From Planktosalinus sp963975935 (lineage in GTDB: Bacteria > Bacteroidota > Bacteroidia > Flavobacteriales > Flavobacteriaceae): a DNA stretch of 64,000 nt. Location: contig CAXBIQ010000014.1 of NCBI GenBank assembly GCA_963975935.1, forward strand, positions 1-64,000, written 5' to 3'. Shown piece by piece: positions 33,035-43,100 of this stretch. The notes below the pieces were generated by a model. It searched no databases, was not told the DNA's origin, and saw nothing but the letters and a program-made list of their open reading frames with translations. How positions within the stretch are numbered: position 1 is the first letter of the stretch; every line of letters starts with the position of its first letter. Made by a program: the position numbers and the translations under genes.

Positions 33035-34861
33035 ATGTCAACAGAAGCAAACATTCATCACACTGATCATCACGACGATCACGGACATCATCATCACAAA
33101 GAGACATTTATAACTAAATATATATTTAGTCAGGATCATAAAATGATCTCTAAGCAATACCTCATTACAGGTTTGTTTATGGGTATAATAGGGATTGCTA
33201 TGTCTATCTTATTCAGGTTGCAATTAGCATGGCCAGACAAACAATTTACAGTATATGAAATCTTCCTTGGAAAATGGGGAGCCGAAGGTATTATGGATCC
33301 AAACGTTTACCTGGCGCTGGTAACCATTCACGGTACCATCATGGTATTTTTTGTATTGACAGCCGGCTTGAGTGGAACCTTCAGTAACCTGCTGATCCCG
33401 CTTCAGATAGGAGCAAGGGATATGGCATCAGGATTTTTGAATATGATTTCTTACTGGTTGTTTTTCCTTTCCAGTATCATCATGATTATGTCATTGTTTG
33501 TAGAAGCCGGACCGGCCGCTGCAGGATGGACAATTTATCCTCCTCTCAGTGCATTGCCACAAGCAATGCCAGGTTCTGGAGCAGGGATGACACTTTGGTT
33601 GGTGTCTATGGCAATATTCATTGCTTCCTCACTATTAGGGTCGTTGAATTACATTGTTACGGTAATCAACCTGAGAACTAAAGGGATGTCAATGACACGC
33701 TTGCCACTTACAATATGGGCATTCTTTGTTACGGCAATTATCGGTGTGGTTTCGTTTCCGGTACTTTTCTCTGCAGCTTTAATGCTTATTATGGACAGAA
33801 GCTTTGGAACCTCTTTCTTCCTTTCAGATATTTATATTGCCGGTGAAGTATTGCACAATCAGGGAGGTTCGCCTGTACTTTTTGAACACTTATTCTGGTT
33901 CCTGGGCCACCCTGAAGTATATATTGTACTCTTGCCTGCTCTGGGGATTACTTCAGAAATAATCGCTACAAACGCACGAAAACCCATCTTTGGATACCGT
34001 GCGATGGTAGCTTCCATCCTTGCAATTGCATTTTTGTCAACCATTGTTTGGGGACACCATATGTTTGTATCAGGGATGAACCCCTTCCTGGGGTCTGTGT
34101 TTACCTTTACAACACTTTTAATTGCAATTCCTTCTGCGGTAAAAGCATTTAACTATATAACCACGCTCTGGAAAGGGAATTTACAACTCAACCCTGCCAT
34201 GCTCTTTTCAATAGGATTGGTATCTACATTTATCTCAGGAGGACTCACGGGAATTATCCTTGGAGACAGTGCCCTGGATATTAATGTGCACGATACATAC
34301 TTCGTTGTCGCCCACTTCCACCTGGTAATGGGTATTTCAGCACTCTATGGTTTGTTTGCAGGGGTGTATCACTGGTTTCCGAAAATGTTTGGAAGAATGA
34401 TGAATAAAAATCTGGGCTACATTCACTTCTGGGTAACGGTCATTGGAGCATACGGAATCTTTTTCCCCATGCACTTTATAGGAATGGCAGGTCTGCCAAG
34501 GAGGTATTATACCAACACGGCATTTCCTTACTTTGATGACTTGGCAAACATCAACGTCGTAATCACTGTATTTGCAATCATAACTGCAGCCGTTCAGTTG
34601 GTTTTCTTATACAATTTTATATCTTCTATATTCTTCGGAAAAAAAGCCACACAAAACCCATGGAAATCAAATACCCTTGAATGGACTACTCCGGTAGAAC
34701 ATTTACACGGAAACTGGCCGGGAGCAATTCCGCATGTGTACAGATGGTCTTATGACTACAGCAAGCTTAACAAAGAGGGTGATGATTACGTAATCCCGGG
34801 ACAGGATTTTATACCTCAAACCGTACCCGTTCAGGATAATGAAGAAGAAATGAACCACTAA
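33035..34861 (+). CDS. coxA: Cytochrome c oxidase subunit I
   Basis: The 608-residue protein is the heme-copper catalytic subunit with 12 or more helices. The N-terminal HHTDHHDDHGHHHHKE stretch is His-rich. The active-site motifs are present: FWFLGHPEVYIVLLPALG (CuB His and cross-linked Tyr), VWGHHMFVSGM (CuB His pair) and HDTYFVVAHFHLVMG (heme ligands). It is the A-type family with the K-channel Tyr next to GHPEVY. It reduces oxygen to water and pumps protons. A strong terminator follows, ending the act-cox operon. Confidence 0.97.
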   Translation: MSTEANIHHTDHHDDHGHHHHKETFITKYIFSQDHKMISKQYLITGLFMGIIGIAMSILFRLQLAWPDKQFTVYEIFLGKWGAEGIMDPNVYLALVTIHGTIMVFFVLTAGLSGTFSNLLIPLQIGARDMASGFLNMISYWLFFLSSIIMIMSLFVEAGPAAAGWTIYPPLSALPQAMPGSGAGMTLWLVSMAIFIASSLLGSLNYIVTVINLRTKGMSMTRLPLTIWAFFVTAIIGVVSFPVLFSAALMLIMDRSFGTSFFLSDIYIAGEVLHNQGGSPVLFEHLFWFLGHPEVYIVLLPALGITSEIIATNARKPIFGYRAMVASILAIAFLSTIVWGHHMFVSGMNPFLGSVFTFTTLLIAIPSAVKAFNYITTLWKGNLQLNPAMLFSIGLVSTFISGGLTGIILGDSALDINVHDTYFVVAHFHLVMGISALYGLFAGVYHWFPKMFGRMMNKNLGYIHFWVTVIGAYGIFFPMHFIGMAGLPRRYYTNTAFPYFDDLANINVVITVFAIITAAVQLVFLYNFISSIFFGKKATQNPWKSNTLEWTTPVEHLHGNWPGAIPHVYRWSYDYSKLNKEGDDYVIPGQDFIPQTVPVQDNEEEMNH

Positions 34862-34886
34862 AAAAAATCAAAAGACACATAAACAA

Positions 34887-34915
34887 AAACCCTTTATCTT
34901 AATAAAGGGTTTTTT
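34887..34915 (+). terminator. Terminator of the act-cox operon
   Basis: A perfect 11-bp stem, AAACCCTTTAT (34887-34897) with ATAAAGGGTTT (34902-34912), and a T run. Confidence 0.92.
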
Positions 34916-35040
34916 GTTACCACAACATTTTGAAGAGGTTATACAATTGTTATATGTGACTTAACTACTCTTTTTTTATTTGAAGAGATGCTATATTTAC
35001 ACCGGAAATAGTTTATTATCTTATTTCAATCAATTAGTCA

Positions 35041-35071
35041 AAAACCACGTTTGGGGAGACGTGGTTTTTTT
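35041..35071 (+). terminator. Second terminator-like hairpin before ruvB
   Basis: A perfect 10-bp stem, AAAACCACGT (35041-35050) with ACGTGGTTTT (35059-35068), loop TTGGGGAG, then T. As the coxA transcript already ends at 34915, this hairpin suggests that another short transcript starts between. Confidence 0.85.
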
Positions 35072-35097
35072 GTTTAAAAATCTCACGACAATTTCCT

Positions 35098-35105
35098 TAT
35101 CTTTG
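35098..35105 (+). promoter_or_regulatory. Predicted -7 element of ruvB
   Basis: TATCTTTG fits TAnnTTTG. It ends five bases before the ruvB ATG, so the predicted transcript would start at or next to the start codon. Confidence 0.65.
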
Positions 35106-35110
35106 TTTTT

Positions 35111-36133
35111 ATGAATGAAAACCTGGATCCCTCAAAACAAAATTTTTCCTCTGAAGAGCTCGATGTAGAACGAAAGTTGAGGCCCCTGACCTTTGAAGAT
35201 TTTACCGGTCAGGATCAGGTAATCGAAAACTTAAAGGTATTTGTTCAGGCCGCAAACCTTCGGGATGAAGCACTTGACCACACGTTATTTCACGGCCCTC
35301 CGGGATTGGGAAAAACGACGCTTGCACATATTCTGGCAAATGAACTGGATGCCGGTATAAAAGTTACTTCAGGACCTGTTTTGGATAAACCCGGTGATCT
35401 GGCAGGTCTGCTTACCAATCTCGAAGAACGCGATGTCCTTTTTATTGACGAAATACACCGTTTGAGTCCCATTGTTGAAGAATACCTTTACTCTGCCATG
35501 GAAGATTACAAAATTGATATTATGATTGAAACCGGTCCCAATGCACGAACGGTTCAAATCAATTTAAATCCTTTTACCCTCATTGGTGCAACAACGCGTT
35601 CCGGTCTGTTGACAGCACCCATGCGCGCCCGTTTTGGAATTGCATCACGGTTGCAATATTACAACACAGAATTCCTCACAACCATTGTGCAGCGAAGTGC
35701 TGATATTTTAAAAGTTAAAATCGGTATGGAAGCTGCCATAGAAATCGCAGGGCGCAGCCGCGGAACACCACGTATAGCCAATGCACTTTTAAGGCGAGTG
35801 CGTGATTTCGCACAGATTAAAGGCGACGGAAAAATTGACATTAAGATTGCCAAGTTTGCCCTCGAAGCCCTTCACGTTGATGCTCATGGCCTGGATGAAA
35901 TGGATAATAAAATACTCACCACTATTATCGATAAATTTAAAGGCGGTCCTGTGGGAATTACCACCCTGGCTACAGCAGTGAGTGAAAGCGCAGAAACCAT
36001 TGAAGAAGTTTATGAGCCCTTTCTTATCCAGCAGGGTTTTATCATGCGTACACCACGCGGCAGGGAAGTTACTGAAATGGCATACAAACACCTGGGAAGA
36101 ATCAAAGGTCCCACACAAGGGGGATTGTTTTAG
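35111..36133 (+). CDS. ruvB: Holliday junction branch migration ATPase RuvB
   Basis: The 340-residue AAA+ motor drives branch migration with RuvA. The opening RPLTFEDFTGQDQVIENLKVF is typical. Walker A is GPPGLGKTT from residue 62, Walker B is FIDEIHRL, and the sensor regions GATTRSGLLTAPMRARFG and RGTPRIANALLRRVRDFAQ are complete. The winged-helix domain ends with QQGFIMRTPRGREVT. The predicted mRNA may be leaderless, because the promoter lies directly before the ATG. ruvA is 3.4 kb downstream in this genome, not adjacent. Confidence 0.97.
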   Translation: MNENLDPSKQNFSSEELDVERKLRPLTFEDFTGQDQVIENLKVFVQAANLRDEALDHTLFHGPPGLGKTTLAHILANELDAGIKVTSGPVLDKPGDLAGLLTNLEERDVLFIDEIHRLSPIVEEYLYSAMEDYKIDIMIETGPNARTVQINLNPFTLIGATTRSGLLTAPMRARFGIASRLQYYNTEFLTTIVQRSADILKVKIGMEAAIEIAGRSRGTPRIANALLRRVRDFAQIKGDGKIDIKIAKFALEALHVDAHGLDEMDNKILTTIIDKFKGGPVGITTLATAVSESAETIEEVYEPFLIQQGFIMRTPRGREVTEMAYKHLGRIKGPTQGGLF

Positions 36134-36206
36134 TCCCCATCCAAGCCTCACGTCTTTGGCGGGGAAGGCTAGAAAAGTCTAACTTTTTCCAATTAGTATT
36201 CTTTTA

Positions 36207-37130
36207 ATGCAATTACGATCAACATACACTCATCTCATTAAATCTGAAGCCAAGCGCCTTGGCTTTCTTTCCTGTGGTATAAGCAAAGCAGAATTTCTTG
36301 AAGAAGAAGCCCCAAGGTTGGAAAAATGGCTCAAAAAAAATATGCACGGTGAGATGCAGTATATGGAGAATCATTTTGACAAACGTCTTGACCCCACTTT
36401 ATTAGTGCCGGGTTCAAAAAGTGTTGTCTCACTTTTATTCAACTATTTTCCGGAAAAAACCCAACGCGAAGACACCTATAAAATCTCAAAATATGCCTAC
36501 GGCACAGATTACCATTTCGTAATCAAAGACAAGCTGAAGGACTTGATGCATTTTATTCAGGAAGAAATTGGTGAGGTTCACGGGCGTGTTTTTGTAGATT
36601 CAGCACCGGTACTGGACAAAGCCTGGGCAGCAAAAAGCGGACTGGGATGGATGGGTAAGCACAGCAATTTATTGACAAAACAAACAGGGTCTTTTTATTT
36701 TATAGCCGAATTGATTCTAGATTTGGAACTTGAATATGACCACCCGGTCACAGATCACTGTGGAAGCTGTACCGCCTGTATCGATGCCTGCCCCACAAAT
36801 GCCATTGTGGAACCTTATGTGGTGGATGGCAGTAAATGCATCTCTTATTTTACCATCGAGTTGAAAAACGAAATTCCCAATAATGTAAAAAATCAATTTG
36901 AAGAGTGGATGTTTGGCTGTGATATCTGTCAGGATGTATGCCCCTGGAACCGTTTTTCAAAGCCACATAGTGAACCATTATTCAATCCCAAACCCGAATT
37001 GCTCACCATGTCCAAAAAGGACTGGGAAGAAATCACACAGGAAGTCTTTCAGGATATATTCCAAAAATCTGCTGTAAAACGAACAAAATTTGAAGGTTTA
37101 AAACGTAACATTCGTTTCCTGAAAGATTAA
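36207..37130 (+). CDS. queG: Epoxyqueuosine reductase QueG
   Basis: QueG is a cobalamin and iron-sulfur enzyme that reduces epoxyqueuosine to queuosine at position 34 of tRNAs for His, Tyr, Asn and Asp. The 307-residue protein has the family N-terminus (KSEAKRLGFLSCGISKAEFL), the core DSAPVLDKAWAAKSGLGWMGKHSNLL, and two 4Fe-4S sets: CGSCTACIDACP from residue 185 and CDICQDVCPWN further on. It lacks the HEAT-repeat extension found in some longer homologs. It is cytoplasmic and read in the same direction as ruvB. Confidence 0.95.
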   Translation: MQLRSTYTHLIKSEAKRLGFLSCGISKAEFLEEEAPRLEKWLKKNMHGEMQYMENHFDKRLDPTLLVPGSKSVVSLLFNYFPEKTQREDTYKISKYAYGTDYHFVIKDKLKDLMHFIQEEIGEVHGRVFVDSAPVLDKAWAAKSGLGWMGKHSNLLTKQTGSFYFIAELILDLELEYDHPVTDHCGSCTACIDACPTNAIVEPYVVDGSKCISYFTIELKNEIPNNVKNQFEEWMFGCDICQDVCPWNRFSKPHSEPLFNPKPELLTMSKKDWEEITQEVFQDIFQKSAVKRTKFEGLKRNIRFLKD

Positions 37131-37162
37131 CAATTTAACTTTCTAAATTTCACGGATACTCT

Positions 37163-37170
37163 TACCTTTG
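37163..37170 (+). promoter_or_regulatory. Predicted -7 element of maeB
   Basis: TACCTTTG fits TAnnTTTG, 23 bp before the maeB ATG. Confidence 0.65.
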
Positions 37171-37193
37171 TTAGTCACACAAACAACTAACCG

Positions 37194-39500
37194 ATGAGCA
37201 AAGAAAGCAGAAGAAGGGAAGCATTAGTGTATCACGCAAAACCCAAACCGGGTAAAATCCAGGTAGTTCCCACGAAAAAATATGCCTCGCAAAGAGATTT
37301 GTCATTGGCATACTCTCCCGGGGTAGCAGAGCCTTGTTTGGAAATTGCAAAAGACAAAAACAACGTCTATAAATATACAACCAAAGGAAACCTCGTTGCA
37401 GTCATCTCAAACGGGACAGCAGTGCTCGGCCTTGGGAACATTGGCCCCGAAGCATCAAAACCGGTAATGGAAGGAAAAGGACTCCTTTTTAAAATATTTG
37501 CCGATATTGATGTGTTTGATATTGAAGTGGACACAGAAGACATTGAGTCCTTTATTGAAACCGTTAAAAACATATCCCCCACATTTGGAGGCATTAACCT
37601 CGAAGATATCAAAGCTCCTGAAGCTTTTGAAATAGAGCGTCGCTTAAAGGCAGAACTTGATATTCCCGTAATGCACGATGACCAGCACGGCACAGCAATC
37701 ATTTCTGCCGCTGCTTTGATTAATGCTCTGGAACTTGCACATAAAAAAATACATAAGGTTAAGATTGTAATTAGTGGTGCCGGTGCGGCAGCCATTTCGT
37801 GCACACGACTGTATAAAGCATTTGGCGCAAAACCTGAAAACATTGTAATGCTCGACAGCAAGGGGGTTATAAGAAAAGACAGGTCAAATCTTTCGGAAGA
37901 AAAGCAAGAATTTGCCACTGCGAGAAAAATAGACACGCTAGAAGAGGCAATGAAAAAAGCCGATGTGTTTGTGGGGCTTTCAATTCAGGACATAGTAACA
38001 CCTGCAATGCTGAAGTCGATGAACAAAAACCCCATCGTTTTTGCCATGGCAAATCCCAATCCAGAGATTGAATATGATCTGGCAATTAAGACACGGGAGG
38101 ATATTATTATGGCTACAGGAAGGTCAGACCATCCCAACCAAGTGAATAATGTGCTAGGTTTTCCATATATCTTTAGGGGCGCGCTTGATGTAAGAGCTAC
38201 AAAAATCAATGAAGAGATGAAAAAAGCAGCTGTGCTGGCTCTTTCTGAACTGGCAAAAGAAGCCGTTCCCGAACAAGTGAACATTGCTTATGGTGAAACC
38301 AAATTAAATTTTGGACGTGATTACATCATCCCTAAACCATTTGACCCGCGATTGATTGCAAAAGTTCCACCGGCAGTTGCAAGAGCAGCTATGGAAAGCG
38401 GTGTTGCAAAAGAGCCCATTACAGACTGGCAAAAATATGAAGACGAACTGTATGAACGCATGGGTGCTGATAATAAAATTGTAAGGCTTCTTATTAACCG
38501 TGCTAAGACAGATCCAAAACGTGTGGTTTTTGCAGAAGCCGATCATCTGGATGTTTTAAAAGCAGCCCAGATCTTACATGATGAAAAAATTGGAACTCCT
38601 ATTTTGTTGGGTAGAAAAGAGGTTATTCTTGAGTTAATGAAAGAAATTGATTTTGACGATGAAATCGAAATCATAGACCCAAAGGCAGACGAAGAGGAAG
38701 GTAGAAGAAACATGTATGCTCAGAAATACTGGGAGGCCAGAAGGAGAAACGGTGTAACCTTACACGATGCTCAAAAGTGGATGCGGGAGCGCAATTATTT
38801 TGCGGCAATGATGGTGAATTTAGGTGATGCAGATGCATTGATAACAGGCTACTCACGATCTTATCCCTCTGTGTTGAGGCCCATGCTTGAAGTAATCGGG
38901 AAGATTGAAGGTGTTGATAAAGTAGCTGCCACAAATTTAATGGTAACAAAACGTGGACCTATATTCCTATCAGATACTTCAGTAAATATTGACCCTACAG
39001 CAAAAGAACTGGCTAAAATTGCCCAGATGACAGCTTTCACCATGAAAATGTTTGGGATGACCCCGGTAATGGCGATGGTTTCCTACACCAATTTCGGTTC
39101 ATCCAAACACGACAGGGCAAGAAAAGTAAAAGAAGCCGTGGCATTGCTTCACAGAACTGCACCAGATTTGATTGTTGACGGTGAAGTGCAAATGGACTTT
39201 GCGCTCAACATGGAAATGCATCAAAAAAACTTTCCGTTTTCAAAGTTGGCAGGAAAAAAGGTGAATGCATTGATATTCCCAAGTTTGGATTCTGCAAACA
39301 GCAATTATAAGCTCTTAAAAGAGCTTAACAATGCAGACTCCATCGGACCCATAATGCTGGGAATGAAAAAGCCTGTTCACATTTTGCAATTAGGGGCAAG
39401 TGTTGAAGAAATAGTAAATATGGCTGCTATTGCCATCATCGATGCACAACAAAAAGAAAAAAGGGAAAAGAATCAAAAAGCAAAACGTCGCAAAAGGTAG
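37194..39500 (+). CDS. maeB: NADP-dependent malic enzyme with phosphotransacetylase-like C-terminus
   Basis: The 768-residue protein has an N-terminal malic enzyme part (about 1-430) with SLAYSPGVAEPCLEIAKD, HDDQHGTAI and a Rossmann motif VISGAGAAAISC. A C-terminal phosphotransacetylase-like domain (about 430-750) includes VVFAEADHLDVLKAAQIL. This is the MaeB form, which converts malate to pyruvate with NADP; the C-terminal domain is regulatory in known members. The protein is cytoplasmic. It is followed by ruvA and sprA, a gene order seen in other gliding Flavobacteriaceae. Confidence 0.95.
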   Translation: MSKESRRREALVYHAKPKPGKIQVVPTKKYASQRDLSLAYSPGVAEPCLEIAKDKNNVYKYTTKGNLVAVISNGTAVLGLGNIGPEASKPVMEGKGLLFKIFADIDVFDIEVDTEDIESFIETVKNISPTFGGINLEDIKAPEAFEIERRLKAELDIPVMHDDQHGTAIISAAALINALELAHKKIHKVKIVISGAGAAAISCTRLYKAFGAKPENIVMLDSKGVIRKDRSNLSEEKQEFATARKIDTLEEAMKKADVFVGLSIQDIVTPAMLKSMNKNPIVFAMANPNPEIEYDLAIKTREDIIMATGRSDHPNQVNNVLGFPYIFRGALDVRATKINEEMKKAAVLALSELAKEAVPEQVNIAYGETKLNFGRDYIIPKPFDPRLIAKVPPAVARAAMESGVAKEPITDWQKYEDELYERMGADNKIVRLLINRAKTDPKRVVFAEADHLDVLKAAQILHDEKIGTPILLGRKEVILELMKEIDFDDEIEIIDPKADEEEGRRNMYAQKYWEARRRNGVTLHDAQKWMRERNYFAAMMVNLGDADALITGYSRSYPSVLRPMLEVIGKIEGVDKVAATNLMVTKRGPIFLSDTSVNIDPTAKELAKIAQMTAFTMKMFGMTPVMAMVSYTNFGSSKHDRARKVKEAVALLHRTAPDLIVDGEVQMDFALNMEMHQKNFPFSKLAGKKVNALIFPSLDSANSNYKLLKELNNADSIGPIMLGMKKPVHILQLGASVEEIVNMAAIAIIDAQQKEKREKNQKAKRRKR

Positions 39501-39552
39501 ATTTTATTGAAAAGATTTAGTGTCTTTAAAAATGGAATGATAATAAAAATAC

Positions 39553-39560
39553 TATATTTG
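39553..39560 (+). promoter_or_regulatory. Predicted -7 element of ruvA-sprA
   Basis: TATATTTG fits TAnnTTTG, 22 bp before the ruvA ATG. It may drive ruvA and the sprA block together. Confidence 0.65.
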
Positions 39561-39582
39561 ACGTTTAACACTAAGTTAACAA

Positions 39583-40164
39583 ATGATAACCCATATTCAG
39601 GGCAGATTGGTTGAAAAAACACCCACAAGTGTTGTGATTGATTGCAACGGTGTGGGATATGAAGTTCATATTTCATTGCACACATTTTCTTTACTTCCTG
39701 AAAGTGAAAATGTAAAATTGTTTACCCATCTTTTAGTCAAAGAAGATTCACACACCCTCTTTGGTTTTGTGGAACAATTTGAGCGTGAAATATTCAGGTT
39801 ACTGATATCTGTATCGGGTGTGGGAGCAAGCACGGCAAGGACAATGCTGTCCTCTGTTGCGCCAAATAAAATTAAAGAAGCAATTGCACATGGGGATGTG
39901 GCAACCATTCAGTCTGTTAAAGGGATTGGTGCCAAAACAGCCCAAAGAGTGATTCTTGATATTAAAGATAAGGTTTTAAAAGTATATGCTATAGAAGATG
40001 TTTCAAGCATTTCAAGCAATACAAATAAGGACGAAGCGTTATCTGCTTTGGAAACATTGGGGTTTTTAAGAAAGCAGGCTGAAAAAGTTTGTGATAGAAT
40101 ATGCAGGGAAAATCCGGATGCTACAGTGGAAACAATTATTAAATTAGCTTTAAAAAATTTGTAA
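39583..40164 (+). CDS. ruvA: Holliday junction DNA helicase subunit RuvA
   Basis: The 193-residue protein forms the tetramer that grips the four-way junction and brings RuvB to it. It has the OB-fold N-terminal domain (MITHIQGRLVEKTPTSVVIDCNGVGYEV), helix-hairpin-helix motifs (ISVSGVGASTARTMLS and IQSVKGIGAKTAQRVILDIKDK) and the small C-terminal domain that contacts RuvB (ALSALETLGFLRKQAEKV). The stop is four bases before the sprA start, so translation of the two genes is probably coupled. Confidence 0.96.
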   Translation: MITHIQGRLVEKTPTSVVIDCNGVGYEVHISLHTFSLLPESENVKLFTHLLVKEDSHTLFGFVEQFEREIFRLLISVSGVGASTARTMLSSVAPNKIKEAIAHGDVATIQSVKGIGAKTAQRVILDIKDKVLKVYAIEDVSSISSNTNKDEALSALETLGFLRKQAEKVCDRICRENPDATVETIIKLALKNL

Positions 40165-40167
40165 AAA

Positions 40168-43100
40168 TTGGGCACAAATAAATATTCTAACAGAAAATTT
40201 CGGGTTAATTACATAGTTTTAATTTTCAGTTTGTTTTTATTGAATACTTCTGTGCAGGGACAAGATACAGATCCTGAGCAAACCCCCGAAACAGAACAAG
40301 ATACTACCAAAACCGGATTTTCAATGGGCCAAATGAATTTGCCCGATCCTCCTAGCATCAGCGATTTATATATTTATGACCCTGTATCTGAAATGTATAT
40401 TTACAACCAGATGTTAGGGAGTTTTGCCATTTCATATCCTTTGGTGCTCACTCCTCAGGAATACCAGGATTTGATTTTTCAGGAAGAAATGAAAGCCTAT
40501 TTTAAGAAAAAAATAGATGCAGCAGACGGAAGAAAAGAAGGGGCAGAAGAAGAACAAAAGAACCTTTTACCCAGTTTTTATGTAAACTCAAACTTTTTTG
40601 AATCCATCTTTGGGGGGAATGTAATTGAAGTTATACCCCAGGGATCTGTTGAAATGGACCTCGGGTTGTTATACACAAAACAAGATAACCCTTCTTTTTC
40701 TCCCCGAAACCGAAGCAACCTCACCTTTGATTTCAACCAGCGCATTAGTCTAAGCCTTCTGGGTAAAGTGGGTGAAAGGCTTCAGATAACAGCAAATTAT
40801 GATACCGAATCTACTTTTGATTTTCAAAACCAGATAAAACTGGAATATACTCCCACAGAAGATGATATTATTCAAAAAATTGAAGTAGGTAACGTTAGTA
40901 TGCCCTTGAATAGCTCACTTATTCAGGGTGCCCAAAGCCTTTTTGGGGTAAAAACCGAATTGCAGTTTGGAAAAACCAGGGTAACCGGTGTGTTTTCAGA
41001 ACAAAAATCTGAATCGAGAAGCGTGGTGGCTCAGGGAGGGGGAACAATAAATGATTTTGATGTTTTTGCTCTGGAATATGATGAAAACAGGCACTTTTTC
41101 CTGGCACACTATTTCAGGGAAAATTATGACAAAGCACTCGAGCAATACCCGTTTATAAACTCAAATGTTCAGATTACCAGAGTTGAGGTTTGGGTAACCA
41201 ATCTTACTAACAATACAGAAAACGTTAGAAACATTGTAGCCTTACAAGATATTGGTGAAGCAAACCCATCAAATATTGGTTTGGATTTTCCTCCGGGAGG
41301 ATTTATTAACAGGCCGCCAAACTCCTATCCTGACAACAGGAATAATGATTTCAACCCTATTGGGATTGAAGGCAATGAACAATCAATTCTAAATTCCAAT
41401 ATCCGAAATATATCTACGATACAATCCGGTTTTGGAGGAGTTCAAGTGAGTGAAGGGAAAGATTATGCCAAGCTGGAAAATGCGCGGATGCTTATGCCAA
41501 ATGAATACTCACTCAACACCCAGCTGGGTTATATTTCACTAAACCAGCGTCTCAATAATGACGAGGTCCTGGCAGTTGCTTTTCAGTATACCGTTAACGG
41601 AAGGGTATATCAAGTGGGGGAATTATCTAATGGTGGAGTTGAAGCAAATACCGGTAACCCTACAGGACCTGATCCAAATCCAATTCCCGATCCAAATGCA
41701 CCACAACCCGGAGAAGGGCAAAACCTTGTTGTAAAAATGCTGAAAAGCAATATTGTAAACGTCAATCAGCCCATTTGGGATTTGATGATGAAAAACATAT
41801 ACAATCTTGATGCTTTCCAGCTTGAGCAAGAGGATTTCAGGTTAAATATATTATATACAGACCCATCACCGCTCAATTACATTACACCTGCAGCGGGCTC
41901 TGCTGAGTTTCCGGCAACACCGTTGCCTGAAGACGTCGATCAAACAACCTTATTGAGGGTATTTAACCTTGACCGGTTAAATTATACAAATGACCCCCAA
42001 CAAGGAGGGGATGGTTTTTTTGATTTTCTTCCCGGAATCACGATAGATGCTCAAAATGGGCGTGTTATATTCACAACAGTAGAGCCATTTGGGGAACATT
42101 TATTTGATGAATTGAGATCTCCCGGAAGTTCCGAAAATTATGATGTGCCTGCTACATATAACGCCAATCAAAACAAATATGTCTTCCGCTCACTCTATCG
42201 CACCACAAAGGTTGTAGCAGAACAAGAAGATAGTGATAAAAACAAGTTTCAATTAAAGGGAAGCTATAAATCTTCAGGGGCAGATGGAATTTCAATTGGA
42301 GCATTTAATATTCCGCAAGGTTCAGTTACAGTTACCGCCGGAGGAAGGGTACTGTCAGAAGGAGTGGATTATACCGTCAATTACCAACTGGGAAGGGTTC
42401 AGATTTTAGATCAGGCACTTCTCAATTCAAACACCCCCATTCAAATTACCACAGAAAACAATGCTGTTTTTGGTCAGCAAACAAAGCGTTTTACCGGCCT
42501 GAATGTGGAACACCAGTTCAATGAAAACTTTTTGATTGGAGCCACTTATTTAAATTTGAATGAGCGGCCCTTGACCCCAAAAACCAACTTAGCTTCAGAG
42601 CCCATCAATAACACGATTTTAGGTTTTAATGCAAATTATTCAACTCAGGTTCCTTTTCTAACCCGCTTGGTTAATAAGTTGCCAAACATTGATACTGATG
42701 TTGAATCCAACCTTTCACTAAGGGGAGAATTTGCATACCTCATTCCCGGTTCACCAAAAGTTGCCGATTTCGAAGGTAAAACAACTGTATATGTTGATGA
42801 TTTTGAAGGATCACAAACATTGCTGGACATAAAGGCACCTCTTTCCTGGGCACTCGCCAGTACTCCTGTAGATTTTGGAGGGGATATTGAAAACAACAAT
42901 CCGGCATATAATTATAACAGGGCCAGGTTAGCCTGGTATACCATTGACCCGGTTTTTTACAGTTCACAGAGACCTGACGGTATCACAAACGATGATTTGT
43001 CCAGCTATGCAACCAGAAGGTTGTTTATCAATGAAATTTTCCCTGATACAGATATTGTTCAGGGGCAAACACAAGCCATTTTTTCACTGGACTTGTCTTA

